Assembly (NCBI GenBank): GCA_023382575.1
Contig: JAHDWC010000001.1
Coordinates: 23,726-87,725 of the forward strand
Length of the DNA stretch: 64,000 nucleotides
Origin: Anaerolineales bacterium
Lineage (GTDB): Bacteria; Chloroflexota; Anaerolineae; Anaerolineales; Villigracilaceae
Direction: 5' to 3'
Part shown: piece by piece, positions 16,710 to 24,314 of the stretch
Position numbering within the stretch: the stretch's first letter is position 1
Layout: every line of letters begins with the position of its first letter
Translations under genes and position numbers: made by a program
Notes under the pieces: model-generated
The model's database searches: none
Seen by the model: only the letters and a program-made list of their open reading frames with translations
Told to the model about the DNA's origin: nothing

Positions 16710-18512
16710 ATGACCGTTTCCGCACCCCGCTGGGACATGACCAACGTCTACCCGGCACTTGATTCCAAACAATTTAAGAACGCCGTCAAAAAGTACAAGA
16801 CCCTGCTCGATGAACTGGAAACCTTCTTCAAGAAAGCCGCCAAAGCGGATAACAAAACCGAACCGAAAAAACTTGGCAAGATCCTCGGGGAAGTCACCAA
16901 CCGCCTCAATGAACTCTTCGAGTTGGGCGGCACCATCGGACCGTACATCTACGCCTTCATCACCACCAACTCGCGCGATAAAGACGCCATGCGCGCGCTG
17001 TCTGAATTCGAACAAATGAACGTGCAGGCAAACGTCCTGCAAACCAGGTTCGTCGCCTGGGCAGGCAAACTCGGCAAGCCTGCCATCAAAAAAGCCGCAA
17101 AGACCAACCCGACCGCGAAAGCCCATGAATTCATCCTGCTTGAAGCGGCGGAGCAATCCAAATACTTGATGAGCGAGACGGAAGAAACCCTCGCCGCAGA
17201 ACTGACTTTGAGCGGGGGCAACGCCTTCGGCAAACTGCAAGGGACAGTGACCTCGCAAATGACCGTGGACTTTGAACTCGACGGTAAGGTTCAGAAGATG
17301 CCCATGCCAGCACTCATCAACCTGCGCTCGCATCCTGATGAATCCGTCCGCCGCCGCGCCTACGAAGCGGAGAATCAAGCCTGGGAAGGCGTGAAGGAAA
17401 CGCTTGCCGCGTGTCTCAACGGCGTCAAAGGCGAGACGCTCACCCTAGATAAGAAGCGCGGGCGCGAAGACGCGATCCACGCTTCCATTGATGCGGCACG
17501 CATGGATCGTGACACCCTCAACGCCATGCTTGGCGCGATGAAGGATTCTTTCCCGATGTTCGAGCGTTATTTCCTGCACAAAGCCAAGTTGATCGGCAAG
17601 GAAAAACTCGCCTGGTGGGATCTCTTCGCGCCGATGGGCAAAACCGACAAAGTCTATTCGTGGGATGAGGCGCGTGACTTCATCGTGGAAAACTTCAATA
17701 AGTTTTCGCCTCAACTCGGTGACTTTGCCAAGAGCGCCTTTGAAAAGAATTGGATCGACGGCGAACAGCGCGAGGGCAAACGCGGCGGCGCATTCTGCAT
17801 GGGTGTTGCCGCGGTGAAGGAAAGCCGCATCCTCGCCAACTTCGACGGTTCGTTCGACCAGGTCAGCACACTGGCACATGAATTGGGTCACGCCTTCCAC
17901 AACGAATGCGCCTACGAAGCGGACAAGACCCAGCTTCAGCAGAACACTCCAATGACCCTCGCAGAAACCGCTTCCATCATGTGCGAGACCATCGTCACCG
18001 AAGCCGCGCTGGAGCAAACCACGGACCCGGAGGAAGTGCTTGCCATCCTCGAAGCGCAATTGAACAACGCCTCGCAAGTCGTCGTGGATATCTACTCGCG
18101 TTACCTGTTCGAGAAGGAAGTCTTCGAACGCCGCGCCAAATCTGAGCTCTCCACTGACGAGATCAACGACATCATGGAACGCGCGCAAAAAGCCACCTAC
18201 GGCAAGGGGCTGGATGAGAAATACCTCCAAAAGTTCATGTGGACATGGAAGCCGCATTACTACACCAGCGGCTTCTCGTTCTACAACTATCCATACGCCT
18301 TCGGCTTGCTCTTCGCCACTGGTTTGTATGCCATCTATCAGAAGCGCGGCGCAGACTTCGTGCCTGATTACAAGAACCTGCTCGCGTCTACGGGTGAAGC
18401 GCCCGCCGCAGAACTGGCCGAAAAGTTCGGCATCAACATTCGTAGCAAGAAGTTCTGGGCCGACAGCCTCGCCATCATCGGCAAGCGCGTGGAACGCTAC
18501 TGCCAGTTGTAA
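16710..18512 (+). CDS. M3 family oligoendopeptidase (PepF-like)
   Basis: This is a 600-residue cytosolic zinc peptidase that degrades short peptides. The active site HELGH is at residues 390-394 (His390, Glu391, His394), and the third ligand glutamate lies in the MTLAETASIMCET stretch about 25 residues on. The C-terminal substrate-binding part YTSGFSFYNYPYAFGLL is typical of the PepF/M3B group. A ribosome binding site AAGGAG precedes the ATG, and TATACT at 16673-16678 could be the -10 box. A terminator follows 12 bases after the stop. Confidence 0.94.
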   Translation: MTVSAPRWDMTNVYPALDSKQFKNAVKKYKTLLDELETFFKKAAKADNKTEPKKLGKILGEVTNRLNELFELGGTIGPYIYAFITTNSRDKDAMRALSEFEQMNVQANVLQTRFVAWAGKLGKPAIKKAAKTNPTAKAHEFILLEAAEQSKYLMSETEETLAAELTLSGGNAFGKLQGTVTSQMTVDFELDGKVQKMPMPALINLRSHPDESVRRRAYEAENQAWEGVKETLAACLNGVKGETLTLDKKRGREDAIHASIDAARMDRDTLNAMLGAMKDSFPMFERYFLHKAKLIGKEKLAWWDLFAPMGKTDKVYSWDEARDFIVENFNKFSPQLGDFAKSAFEKNWIDGEQREGKRGGAFCMGVAAVKESRILANFDGSFDQVSTLAHELGHAFHNECAYEADKTQLQQNTPMTLAETASIMCETIVTEAALEQTTDPEEVLAILEAQLNNASQVVVDIYSRYLFEKEVFERRAKSELSTDEINDIMERAQKATYGKGLDEKYLQKFMWTWKPHYYTSGFSFYNYPYAFGLLFATGLYAIYQKRGADFVPDYKNLLASTGEAPAAELAEKFGINIRSKKFWADSLAIIGKRVERYCQL

Positions 18513-18524
18513 GATAAGAATTCA

Positions 18525-18563
18525 AAAAGACATCGGAGGTCTTGATGACTTCCGATGTCTTTT
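18525..18563 (+). terminator. Terminator after the M3 peptidase gene
   Basis: A 13-bp perfect stem (18525-18537 with 18551-18563) has a 13-base loop and ends in TTTT. It separates the peptidase from the rhodanese-cupin pair. Confidence 0.8.
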
Positions 18564-18579
18564 AATATCAAGGAGAGAG

Positions 18580-19035
18580 ATGAAACGAACCTTCCCATTT
18601 GCTATTGCAGTTTTGTTGTTCGCCGTCCTGACGGCCTGCAGTAGCCCCATCCCGCAAGCGGAACCAACCTCCGCACCGAGGAACGAGACCGCGCCTCAAA
18701 CCGAGGCGCAAGTTCCGCGCATCACTGTCAGCGACGCCAAAGCCGCACTGGATTCAGGTGCAGCCATTCTCGTCGATGTGCGAAGCGCGGAATCATTTGC
18801 CATTGCGCACGCCGAAGGCGCAATGTCCATTCCGCTTGTCAATTTCGAGGACGATATCGAAAACCTGTCACTTGAAAAAAGTCAGTGGATCATCACATAC
18901 TGCACCTGACCGGACGAACATACGAGCGCCCGTGCGGCGTTCCTGCTCTTGAACAACGGTTATGAAAAGGTGGATGCTTTGCTCGGCGGATTCGCCGCCT
19001 GGATCGATGCTGGTTATCCTGTATCGCAAAAATGA
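18580..19035 (+). CDS. Rhodanese-like lipoprotein with in-frame UGA; candidate selenoprotein
   Basis: Read through the UGA at codon 110 (18907-18909), this is a 151-residue protein. It has a lipoprotein signal (cleavage before Cys in the LTAC lipobox), a Pro/Thr linker and a full rhodanese domain (about 45-150): ILVDVRSAESFAIAHAEGA, the active loop YCT-U-PDEHTSAR, and LLGGFAAWIDAGYPV. The UGA is two residues after the catalytic Cys108, where related rhodaneses often have a second Cys (YCxCP). The frame stays open to a normal stop that overlaps the next ATG. A hairpin that fits a bacterial SECIS follows the UGA. The alternatives are a nonsense mutation or a sequencing error. Confidence 0.7.
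18924..18942 (+). promoter_or_regulatory. Candidate bacterial SECIS hairpin
   Basis: GAGCGCC (18924-18930) pairs with GGCGTTC (18936-18942) to give a 7-bp stem with one G-U pair and the 5-base loop CGUGC. The loop starts 21 bases after the UGA, and G is the second loop base. Bacterial SECIS elements lie inside the coding region right after the UGA, with a small loop that has a G among its first two bases at about 16-37 bases distance, so all three properties fit. Confidence 0.55.
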
Positions 19036-19346
19036 CGAACGCGCCTCTTGTCACCCCGTGGGCTGATTCTGTGCCTCCGACTCGCACCACCCTTTGGCAA
19101 TTGATGGTCGCTGAAGGGCTTGAACCCTACGCGTGGTCAAATGGACCGTTCGACATTTACTCCGCCCATTCGCATGGATACGATAAGGTCATTTATGTGG
19201 TTCAGGGAAGCATCACCTTTGGCTTGCCCGACCTTGGAAAGTCACTCACGCTGAAAGCGGGTGACAGGCTCGATCTGCCGGCTGGCGTCGTGCATGATGC
19301 GCATGTGGGTAGTGAGGGTGTGGTCTGTTTGGAAGGACATAAATGA
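19032..19346 (+). CDS. Cupin-domain protein
   Basis: The product is 104 residues with one small beta-barrel domain. The metal-site motif 1 is degenerate (YSAHSHGYDKVIYVVQGSITFGLPD, two histidines), and motif 2 is GDRLDLPAGVVHDAHVG with its histidine. The ATG overlaps the stop of the rhodanese gene (ATGA), so its translation would depend on ribosomes that pass the rhodanese UGA. The pairing suggests a shared job in small-molecule sulfur chemistry or sensing, but this is inference; the substrate is unknown. Confidence 0.82.
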   Translation: MTNAPLVTPWADSVPPTRTTLWQLMVAEGLEPYAWSNGPFDIYSAHSHGYDKVIYVVQGSITFGLPDLGKSLTLKAGDRLDLPAGVVHDAHVGSEGVVCLEGHK

Positions 19347-19347
19347 T

Positions 19348-19381
19348 AAAAAAACGACTTGCTCACACAAGTCGTTTTTTT
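19348..19381. terminator. Bidirectional terminator
   Basis: A 14-bp perfect stem (19348-19361 with 19368-19381) has a 6-base loop, A7 on the left arm and T7 on the right. It lies between the convergent cupin and acyl-CoA dehydrogenase genes and can serve both. Confidence 0.9.
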
Positions 19382-19393
19382 ATGGTTATTCGT

Positions 19394-20569
19394 CTACGAA
19401 AACGCTTGAATTCCCGTTTGCGCTCTGCCCAAAATCAAGGCATGGATGTCATGTGTACCTTCGTAGGTGTTGACCGATTCCAGGTTCATCACATGGCGGA
19501 TGACATGGTATTCGTCTGAGATGCCATTGCCACCGTGCATGTCTCGGGCGTGACGGGCAATCTCCAGCGCTTTGCCGCAGGAATTGCGCTTGACCAGCGA
19601 GATCATTTCGGGCGTGGACTTCTCTTCATCGATCAAACGTCCCACGCGCAGGACAGACTGTAGCCCAATAGTGATCTCCGTCATCATGTTGGCGAGTTTC
19701 AACTGAATGAGTTGATTTGCCGCCAGCGGACGTCCAAACTGCGGGCGGTCGAGTGTGTATTGTCGCGCCGCATGCCAGCAAAATTCCGCTGCGCCGAGCG
19801 CGCCCCAGGCAATGCCATAGCGCGCCTTATTCAAACACCCGAACGGACCTTTCAAACCAGAAACATTTGGAAGCAAATTCTCAGCAGGGACAAAGACCTC
19901 GTCCATGACGATCTCACCGGTGGAACTGGCGCGCAGGCTGAACTTGCCCTCAATTTTTGGCGCGGACAAACCTTTCATGCCTTTTTCCAAAATAAAGCCG
20001 CGGATCTCGCCATCAAGCTTTGCCCACATCACGAACACGTCTGCGATGGGTGAGTTGGTAATCCACATCTTATTGCCGTGGACGATATAACCACCGTCCA
20101 CTTTTTTGGCGCGGGTTTCCATGCTGGCAGGGTCGCTGCCATGATTCGGCTCGGTCAGACCAAAGCAGCCAATGAGTTCTCCACTGGCGAGTTTGGGCAG
20201 ATATTTCTTGCGTTGTTCTTCCGTGCCATATGTGTAAATGGGATACATGACCAGTGAGCTTTGCACGCTCATCGCGGAACGATAGCCGCTATCCACGCGC
20301 TCAACTTCACGGGCGATCAAACCGTAGGCAACATGGTTCAAACCTGCGCCGCCATATTCTTCCGGGATGGTGGAACCGAGCAGTCCCATCGCGCCCATTT
20401 CGGTCATGATCTCGCGATGGAAGACTTCCTGTCGATTCGCTTCGAGGATGCGCGGCATGAGTTTATCCTGACAGTAACGCCGCGCCGTGTCACGGATCAT
20501 GCGTTCTTCGTCAGTCAGTTGATCGTTGAAAAGAAGGGGATCATCCCATTTGAAGGTTGGTTTGGACAT
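19394..20569 (-). CDS. gcdH: Acyl-CoA dehydrogenase, glutaryl-CoA dehydrogenase-like
   Basis: The 391-residue flavoenzyme has the three acyl-CoA dehydrogenase domains. The closest pattern I recognise is glutaryl-CoA dehydrogenase: [72 protein letters not shown], and the catalytic glutamate in [16 protein letters not shown]. Glutaryl-CoA dehydrogenase acts in lysine and tryptophan breakdown and yields crotonyl-CoA, which the enoyl-CoA hydratase two genes upstream could use. The substrate assignment is by family resemblance only. Confidence 0.85.
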   Translation of the reverse strand: MSKPTFKWDDPLLFNDQLTDEERMIRDTARRYCQDKLMPRILEANRQEVFHREIMTEMGAMGLLGSTIPEEYGGAGLNHVAYGLIAREVERVDSGYRSAMSVQSSLVMYPIYTYGTEEQRKKYLPKLASGELIGCFGLTEPNHGSDPASMETRAKKVDGGYIVHGNKMWITNSPIADVFVMWAKLDGEIRGFILEKGMKGLSAPKIEGKFSLRASSTGEIVMDEVFVPAENLLPNVSGLKGPFGCLNKARYGIAWGALGAAEFCWHAARQYTLDRPQFGRPLAANQLIQLKLANMMTEITIGLQSVLRVGRLIDEEKSTPEMISLVKRNSCGKALEIARHARDMHGGNGISDEYHVIRHVMNLESVNTYEGTHDIHALILGRAQTGIQAFS

Positions 20570-20685
20570 ATGGCCTCAGGTAATCATGAATGGGGAATAG
20601 GATATTGATGATTGTATCAAATGTCAGAGTGGAAACATGCCAGAGAAAACAGAATCAGGTTCGAGCGCAGAAAGAAGCGTGAAAC

Positions 20686-20723
20686 AAAAAGAGGATGCAC
20701 CCATGCAGGCACATCCTCTTTTT
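20686..20723 (-). terminator. Terminator after gdh
   Basis: A 12-bp perfect stem (20686-20697 with 20712-20723) has a 14-base loop and sits 24 bases after the glutamate dehydrogenase stop. The A5 on the left arm gives a U tract on the minus strand. Confidence 0.82.
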
Positions 20724-20746
20724 AATTACCAATTACAAATCACCAG

Positions 20747-22045
20747 CTACGCAGCACCCGTCAACCAGCCACGCAGTTCCATGGCTTTGACCACGCGGTC
20801 GATGGCGACCATGTATGCGGCATCACGCATGTAGACCTTTTCCTTCTCGCTGCGTTCGAGCACGCCGTGGAAGGCGGAGGTCATCTTCTGGTCGAGGCGC
20901 TGGAGAACCTCATCTTTGCTCCAGTAGAAGTTCATGTCGTTCTGAACCTGTTCGAAGTAGGAGGTCGTCACGCCGCCTGCGTTGCAGAGGAAGTCGGGAA
21001 TGTTGAAGATGTTGTTCTTCTTGAAGTATTCGTCAGCTTCAGGGGTGGTGGGACCGTTCGCGCCTTCAGCGACGATGCGGACGTTCTTGGAAATCTTCTT
21101 GACCGTATCAGCGTTGATCTGACCTTCGAGCGCGGCTGGGATCAACACGTCGGCTTCAAACTCGATCCATTTGTCGCCATCGCTGACTTCGTAGCCGGAG
21201 TCCATTGCCTTTTTCTTGTCGATGGTTCCGTATTCGTCCACGATGGAGAGCAGGAAGCGCGGGTCGATGCCGCCCTTCTTGCTGTAGGTGTAGGCTTTCT
21301 TGTCGTGACGGTCATAGCAGGACACGCACGCCACAGTGCCGCCAAGCATTTCAACAAAACCGATTGCAGCGTACTGCGAGACGTTGCCAAAGCCCTGAAG
21401 CGCCGCAACGGATTTCTTCGAATCCATGCCGAGATGCTTCATCGCTTCACGCACAGTGTAGATCACGCCGTAACCGGTAGCTTCGGTGCGACCGAGAGAG
21501 CCACCGCCGCCGAGGGGTTTACCGGTAAACACACCCGGCGTGTACTGACCGACGAGGCGGGAATATTCATCCATCATCCAGCCCATCATCTGCGGGGTGG
21601 TGCCGACATCGGGAGCGGGCACGTCATTGCGCGGACCGATGTTCTTCCACATGGCTCGTACCCAACCGCGGCACAATTCTTCCTTTTCACGGACAGACAG
21701 TGTGGACGGATCGACCACGATACCGCCCTTACCGCCACCCAGTGGAATGTCCGCCACGGCGCATTTCCAGGTCATCCACGTCGCCAGCGCGCGGACGGTG
21801 TCCACGGTCTCAGCTGGGTGGAAGCGAATGCCGCCCTTGTTGGGTCCGCGAGCATCATTATGCTGAACGCGGAAGCCCTGAAAGACCTTCAACGAACCAT
21901 CATCCATCCGCACAGGGATGCGGAAGGAATATTCGCGCATAGGCCAGCGCAGCACTTCCGAGACGCCAGAATCGAGTTTGAGCTGCTTTGCAACACCATC
22001 AAACTGTTTCTGCGCCATTTCAAAAGCATTGATTTGTCCTGACAT
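20747..22045 (-). CDS. gdhA: Glutamate dehydrogenase (Glu/Leu/Phe/Val family)
   Basis: The protein is 432 residues and converts glutamate to 2-oxoglutarate and ammonia with NAD(P). Motifs: GFRVQHNDARGPNKGGIRFHP, the catalytic-lysine stretch ADIPLGGGKGGI, the nucleotide-binding ALQGFGNVSQYAA, and AEGANGPTTPEADEYF. Its length and sequence fit the hexameric small-subunit class. The promoter is about 130 bases upstream and the mRNA leader contains a terminator-like hairpin just before the ribosome binding site (AAGGAGAG), so expression may be controlled by attenuation. Confidence 0.94.
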   Translation of the reverse strand: MSGQINAFEMAQKQFDGVAKQLKLDSGVSEVLRWPMREYSFRIPVRMDDGSLKVFQGFRVQHNDARGPNKGGIRFHPAETVDTVRALATWMTWKCAVADIPLGGGKGGIVVDPSTLSVREKEELCRGWVRAMWKNIGPRNDVPAPDVGTTPQMMGWMMDEYSRLVGQYTPGVFTGKPLGGGGSLGRTEATGYGVIYTVREAMKHLGMDSKKSVAALQGFGNVSQYAAIGFVEMLGGTVACVSCYDRHDKKAYTYSKKGGIDPRFLLSIVDEYGTIDKKKAMDSGYEVSDGDKWIEFEADVLIPAALEGQINADTVKKISKNVRIVAEGANGPTTPEADEYFKKNNIFNIPDFLCNAGGVTTSYFEQVQNDMNFYWSKDEVLQRLDQKMTSAFHGVLERSEKEKVYMRDAAYMVAIDRVVKAMELRGWLTGAA

Positions 22046-22081
22046 ATTTTTACTCTCCTTGGTAAGAGTTTAGAAAAAAAT

Positions 22082-22110
22082 AAGCGGGCACCCCGGACGG
22101 GGTCCCGCTT
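22082..22110 (-). promoter_or_regulatory. Terminator-like hairpin in the gdh leader
   Basis: A 12-bp stem (22082-22094 with 22099-22110, one bulged C) with a 4-base loop is followed on the minus strand by TATTTTTTTC. Its T-tract ends about 28 bases before the gdh ATG, too close for a promoter in between, so the gdh message must pass through it. That makes an attenuator or regulated leader more likely than a simple upstream terminator. Confidence 0.6.
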
Positions 22111-22174
22111 TATACACGGCTTATGTACAATCGCTGGGTCATATGTTTATCCAATAAACCACAACTGCCCTGAA

Positions 22175-22203
22175 ACTTTACACGAGAATCAAACTACCGT
22201 CAA
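22175..22203 (-). promoter_or_regulatory. Probable gdh promoter
   Basis: On the minus strand TTGACG (22198-22203) and TAAAGT (22175-22180) are separated by exactly 17 bases. The predicted start is near 22168, giving a leader of about 120 bases that includes the hairpin at 22082-22110. The rest of the 234-bp gap towards the enoyl-CoA hydratase gene is AT-rich with no other clear signal. Confidence 0.6.
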
Positions 22204-22279
22204 TATGACAAAAATCCGATTATTTTTAGTAAAAAATGATGATTTTGAATAAGAACCCTGACACAAACGAAAAGGGGTA

Positions 22280-23041
22280 TCAGGACTTTCCACGACGACT
22301 GAAAAACGCATCCACACGCCGACGATGCTCTTCGACCTTGCTCGCTTCCTCTTGCAGGATGCCTTCATACATCAGGATTTCTTCCAAATTGGGAAGATAA
22401 GCCTTATTGAACGCCTTCTTGCCCAACGCAAACGCCTCACGCGGACCTCGAGCCAACTCCTCTGCCATTTGAGTCACCAAACGCTGATAGTTGAATCCGC
22501 CTACGCGATTGACGATGCCCCAGTCAAACGCCAGTTGCGCAGGGATCGGCTTGTTGGTATAGAAATATTCCTGCGCACGTCCCAAGCCAATATACTTTGA
22601 AAGGAATAACGAGACACCCGAATCCGGTGCGAGCGCGATACCACTGAATCCCACCACAAAATATGAGGTGGATTTTGCAATGCGCAGATCGCAGGCCAGC
22701 GCAATGCCAAACGCTGCGCCCGCACACGCCCCATTGATGGCGGCAATGACAGGCTTGCCCATGTTGCGAATTTGCAGGATCAACGGGTTATAGGTCTTGT
22801 TCAAATGCTCATTGTAGGAAATTTCCTCACCCTGCTTCATTTCGGTCAGGTCTTGCCCGGCGCTGAAGGTTTTCCCTGACCCCGTGATGATGACACAACC
22901 AACTTGTGGGTTGTTTTCGGCATCCACGAGGGCTTGCTGCAATGCCTGGGTCATCTCGAAGTTGAAGGCGTTGGCGCGTTCGGGGCGATTCAGCGTCAGA
23001 ATAACGGAACCATGTTGCGTTGAAGAAAGAAGCGTGGACAT
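22280..23041 (-). CDS. Enoyl-CoA hydratase/isomerase family protein
   Basis: The 253-residue crotonase-fold protein has the oxyanion-hole segments NRPERANAFNFEM with GKTFSAGQDLTEM, and AAINGACAGAAFGIALACDLRIA. One expected catalytic glutamate is replaced (GIALAPDSGVSLFLSKYIG carries Asp-Ser in the usual E/D position), which resembles PaaG-type isomerases where a single Asp acts. The start is the ATG at 23041; the longer upstream frame overlaps the next gene. It may act in beta-oxidation or aromatic-acid degradation with the acyl-CoA dehydrogenase nearby. Confidence 0.88.
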   Translation of the reverse strand: MSTLLSSTQHGSVILTLNRPERANAFNFEMTQALQQALVDAENNPQVGCVIITGSGKTFSAGQDLTEMKQGEEISYNEHLNKTYNPLILQIRNMGKPVIAAINGACAGAAFGIALACDLRIAKSTSYFVVGFSGIALAPDSGVSLFLSKYIGLGRAQEYFYTNKPIPAQLAFDWGIVNRVGGFNYQRLVTQMAEELARGPREAFALGKKAFNKAYLPNLEEILMYEGILQEEASKVEEHRRRVDAFFSRRGKS

Positions 23042-23114
23042 GATGGGTGAGTCTCTTTCTAGTGGGATGATTTCCGTGCTATTGTAATCAATCCTTAAAC
23101 AAAAAAACAGCCAC

Positions 23115-23486
23115 CTACAGGTGGCTGTCGTTTTCGTCGTCGATCTGGTCGTCGTCGCCGGGGTCGGCTTCGTATTCGACGGCTTCGCTATCAAGATAGA
23201 CCCACAGGAGGAGGACTTGCCCGTCCTGGGTCTCGACATTGCGGGCGGCGAGAATGGGGGCGGTCTGTTCGAGCCCCAGCTCGTTACGGTAATGGAGATG
23301 GATGGAATTCTTGTTATGCCAGGCGTTGTAGCAGCGCTGCACGAGGGCAGGTCCGTTGAAAGTGCGCAGGCGTGTGAGAGCTGGCACAGAGAGTGAGGGA
23401 CTCTCGTTCAAGCCCATGGCCCAACCATCGTTAACCTGCTCAAATATGGGGGGCGGTCCTTCAATGATCGTGATTTTTTCGTCCAT
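23115..23486 (-). CDS. Small protein with acidic C-terminus, unknown function
   Basis: The product is 123 residues. The middle segment (ALVQRCYNAWHNKNSIHLHYRNELG) reads as mixed helix and strand, and LLLWVYLDSEAVEYEADPG ends in a strongly acidic tail (DDDQIDDEND). I do not recognise the family. The start at 23486 is preceded by GGTAAACTT with only a weak ribosome binding site. A longer open frame continues upstream across the oppositely oriented next gene but is not supported there. Acidic tails of this kind occur in small proteins that bind basic partners. Confidence 0.55.
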   Translation of the reverse strand: MDEKITIIEGPPPIFEQVNDGWAMGLNESPSLSVPALTRLRTFNGPALVQRCYNAWHNKNSIHLHYRNELGLEQTAPILAARNVETQDGQVLLLWVYLDSEAVEYEADPGDDDQIDDENDSHL

Positions 23487-23594
23487 AAGTTTACCTTTAC
23501 GGTGGGAATATACCACAAGTAGATTGCTGAAACATTTCAGAATATTGTTAGAATTTTCAGGCGTTTGCAAGGTCGTCAATGTTGTCCATACGAA

Positions 23595-23600
23595 TATAAT
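23595..23600 (+). promoter_or_regulatory. -10 box placing the next ATG at the transcript start
   Basis: TATAAT ends 6 bases before the ATG at 23607 and no ribosome binding site is present, so the mRNA is probably leaderless. No good -35 hexamer is visible at the usual distance. Confidence 0.5.
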
Positions 23601-23606
23601 TAGCCC

Positions 23607-24236
23607 ATGCCCAAACTTACCCCTAAAATCATCCTTGAAGGCACCCGCCTGACGTTCAAAACCGACATCGCTTTTGCGCTCAACGAACACCCACGCATTG
23701 TGGGTCCGCGCAAGTATCGCTACCACTCGCCGCTCGTCTCGGGGGAATGGTGCGCGTTCACCAATTTTCCCTGGGGGCGCGGACTGATCAACTTCGAGCC
23801 GCAGGAAGAGGCGCTGGCGATGGAAACCTACGCCACCTGGGTCAAGCTCTTTGAACTCCAGCGTTATTACTCCTGGATCGTAGATCGCTTTCACCTGTCC
23901 ACGCGCATGTATCAGTTGATGAAATACAACAAGGATTATGACTTCCGCTGGCTGGAGGAGAGACTCATCCCGTTGAATTTCCGCCTCGTGATGATGACCC
24001 GTTCGCCCGAGTCGTTCGCAGCGGCGCGCGCTGAGCGACTCAAGGTTTCGGGAAATCCATCGCAATATGATGACTTGAATCTGTTCGTGGAGGAACAAAA
24101 GCTCATCCGCCGCCTCTTTGACGAGTCGAGCCTGCCCAAGATCGAAATCGACATTTCGGACAATAACATCACCGGCGCGGTGGATCGCATCGCCGATTGG
24201 ATGGAGTCGACGGGCGGGTTGTACATGGAATCCTGA
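23607..24236 (+). CDS. Thymidylate-kinase-like P-loop protein with degenerate P-loop
   Basis: The protein is 209 residues. The fold pattern resembles small nucleoside and nucleotide kinases: an N-terminal strand and loop IILEGTRLTFKTDIAFAL in the P-loop position, a DRFHLSTRMYQ segment like the lid or base-binding DR(Y/F)xxS motif, and LNFRLVMMTRSPESFAAARAER near the adenine site. The GxxGxGK[ST] consensus is not met (GTRLTFKT), so ATP binding is doubtful. It probably derives from a dTMP-kinase-like ancestor. TATAAT six bases before the ATG suggests a leaderless message. Confidence 0.6.
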   Translation: MPKLTPKIILEGTRLTFKTDIAFALNEHPRIVGPRKYRYHSPLVSGEWCAFTNFPWGRGLINFEPQEEALAMETYATWVKLFELQRYYSWIVDRFHLSTRMYQLMKYNKDYDFRWLEERLIPLNFRLVMMTRSPESFAAARAERLKVSGNPSQYDDLNLFVEEQKLIRRLFDESSLPKIEIDISDNNITGAVDRIADWMESTGGLYMES

Positions 24237-24314
24237 TCACAAGGGGTTTCCACCCTACGATTCTGTAACGCAATTTTCTTGCAGGCGTTCTTTTGAATCG
24301 GTATACTTGGCGAC

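Noticed and set aside
18910..19035. Reading the rhodanese as a simple pseudogene ending at the UGA
   Set aside because: The codons after the UGA remain in frame and conserved, and the true stop overlaps the next start codon; decay would usually break one of these. It stays open as an alternative.
20637..20834. 65-codon plus-strand frame over the gdh terminator
   Set aside because: It spans a terminator hairpin and the 3' end of gdh; no ribosome binding site and no similarity.
20867..22042. 391-codon plus-strand frame opposite gdh
   Set aside because: It is a shadow frame of a clear glutamate dehydrogenase; no motifs.
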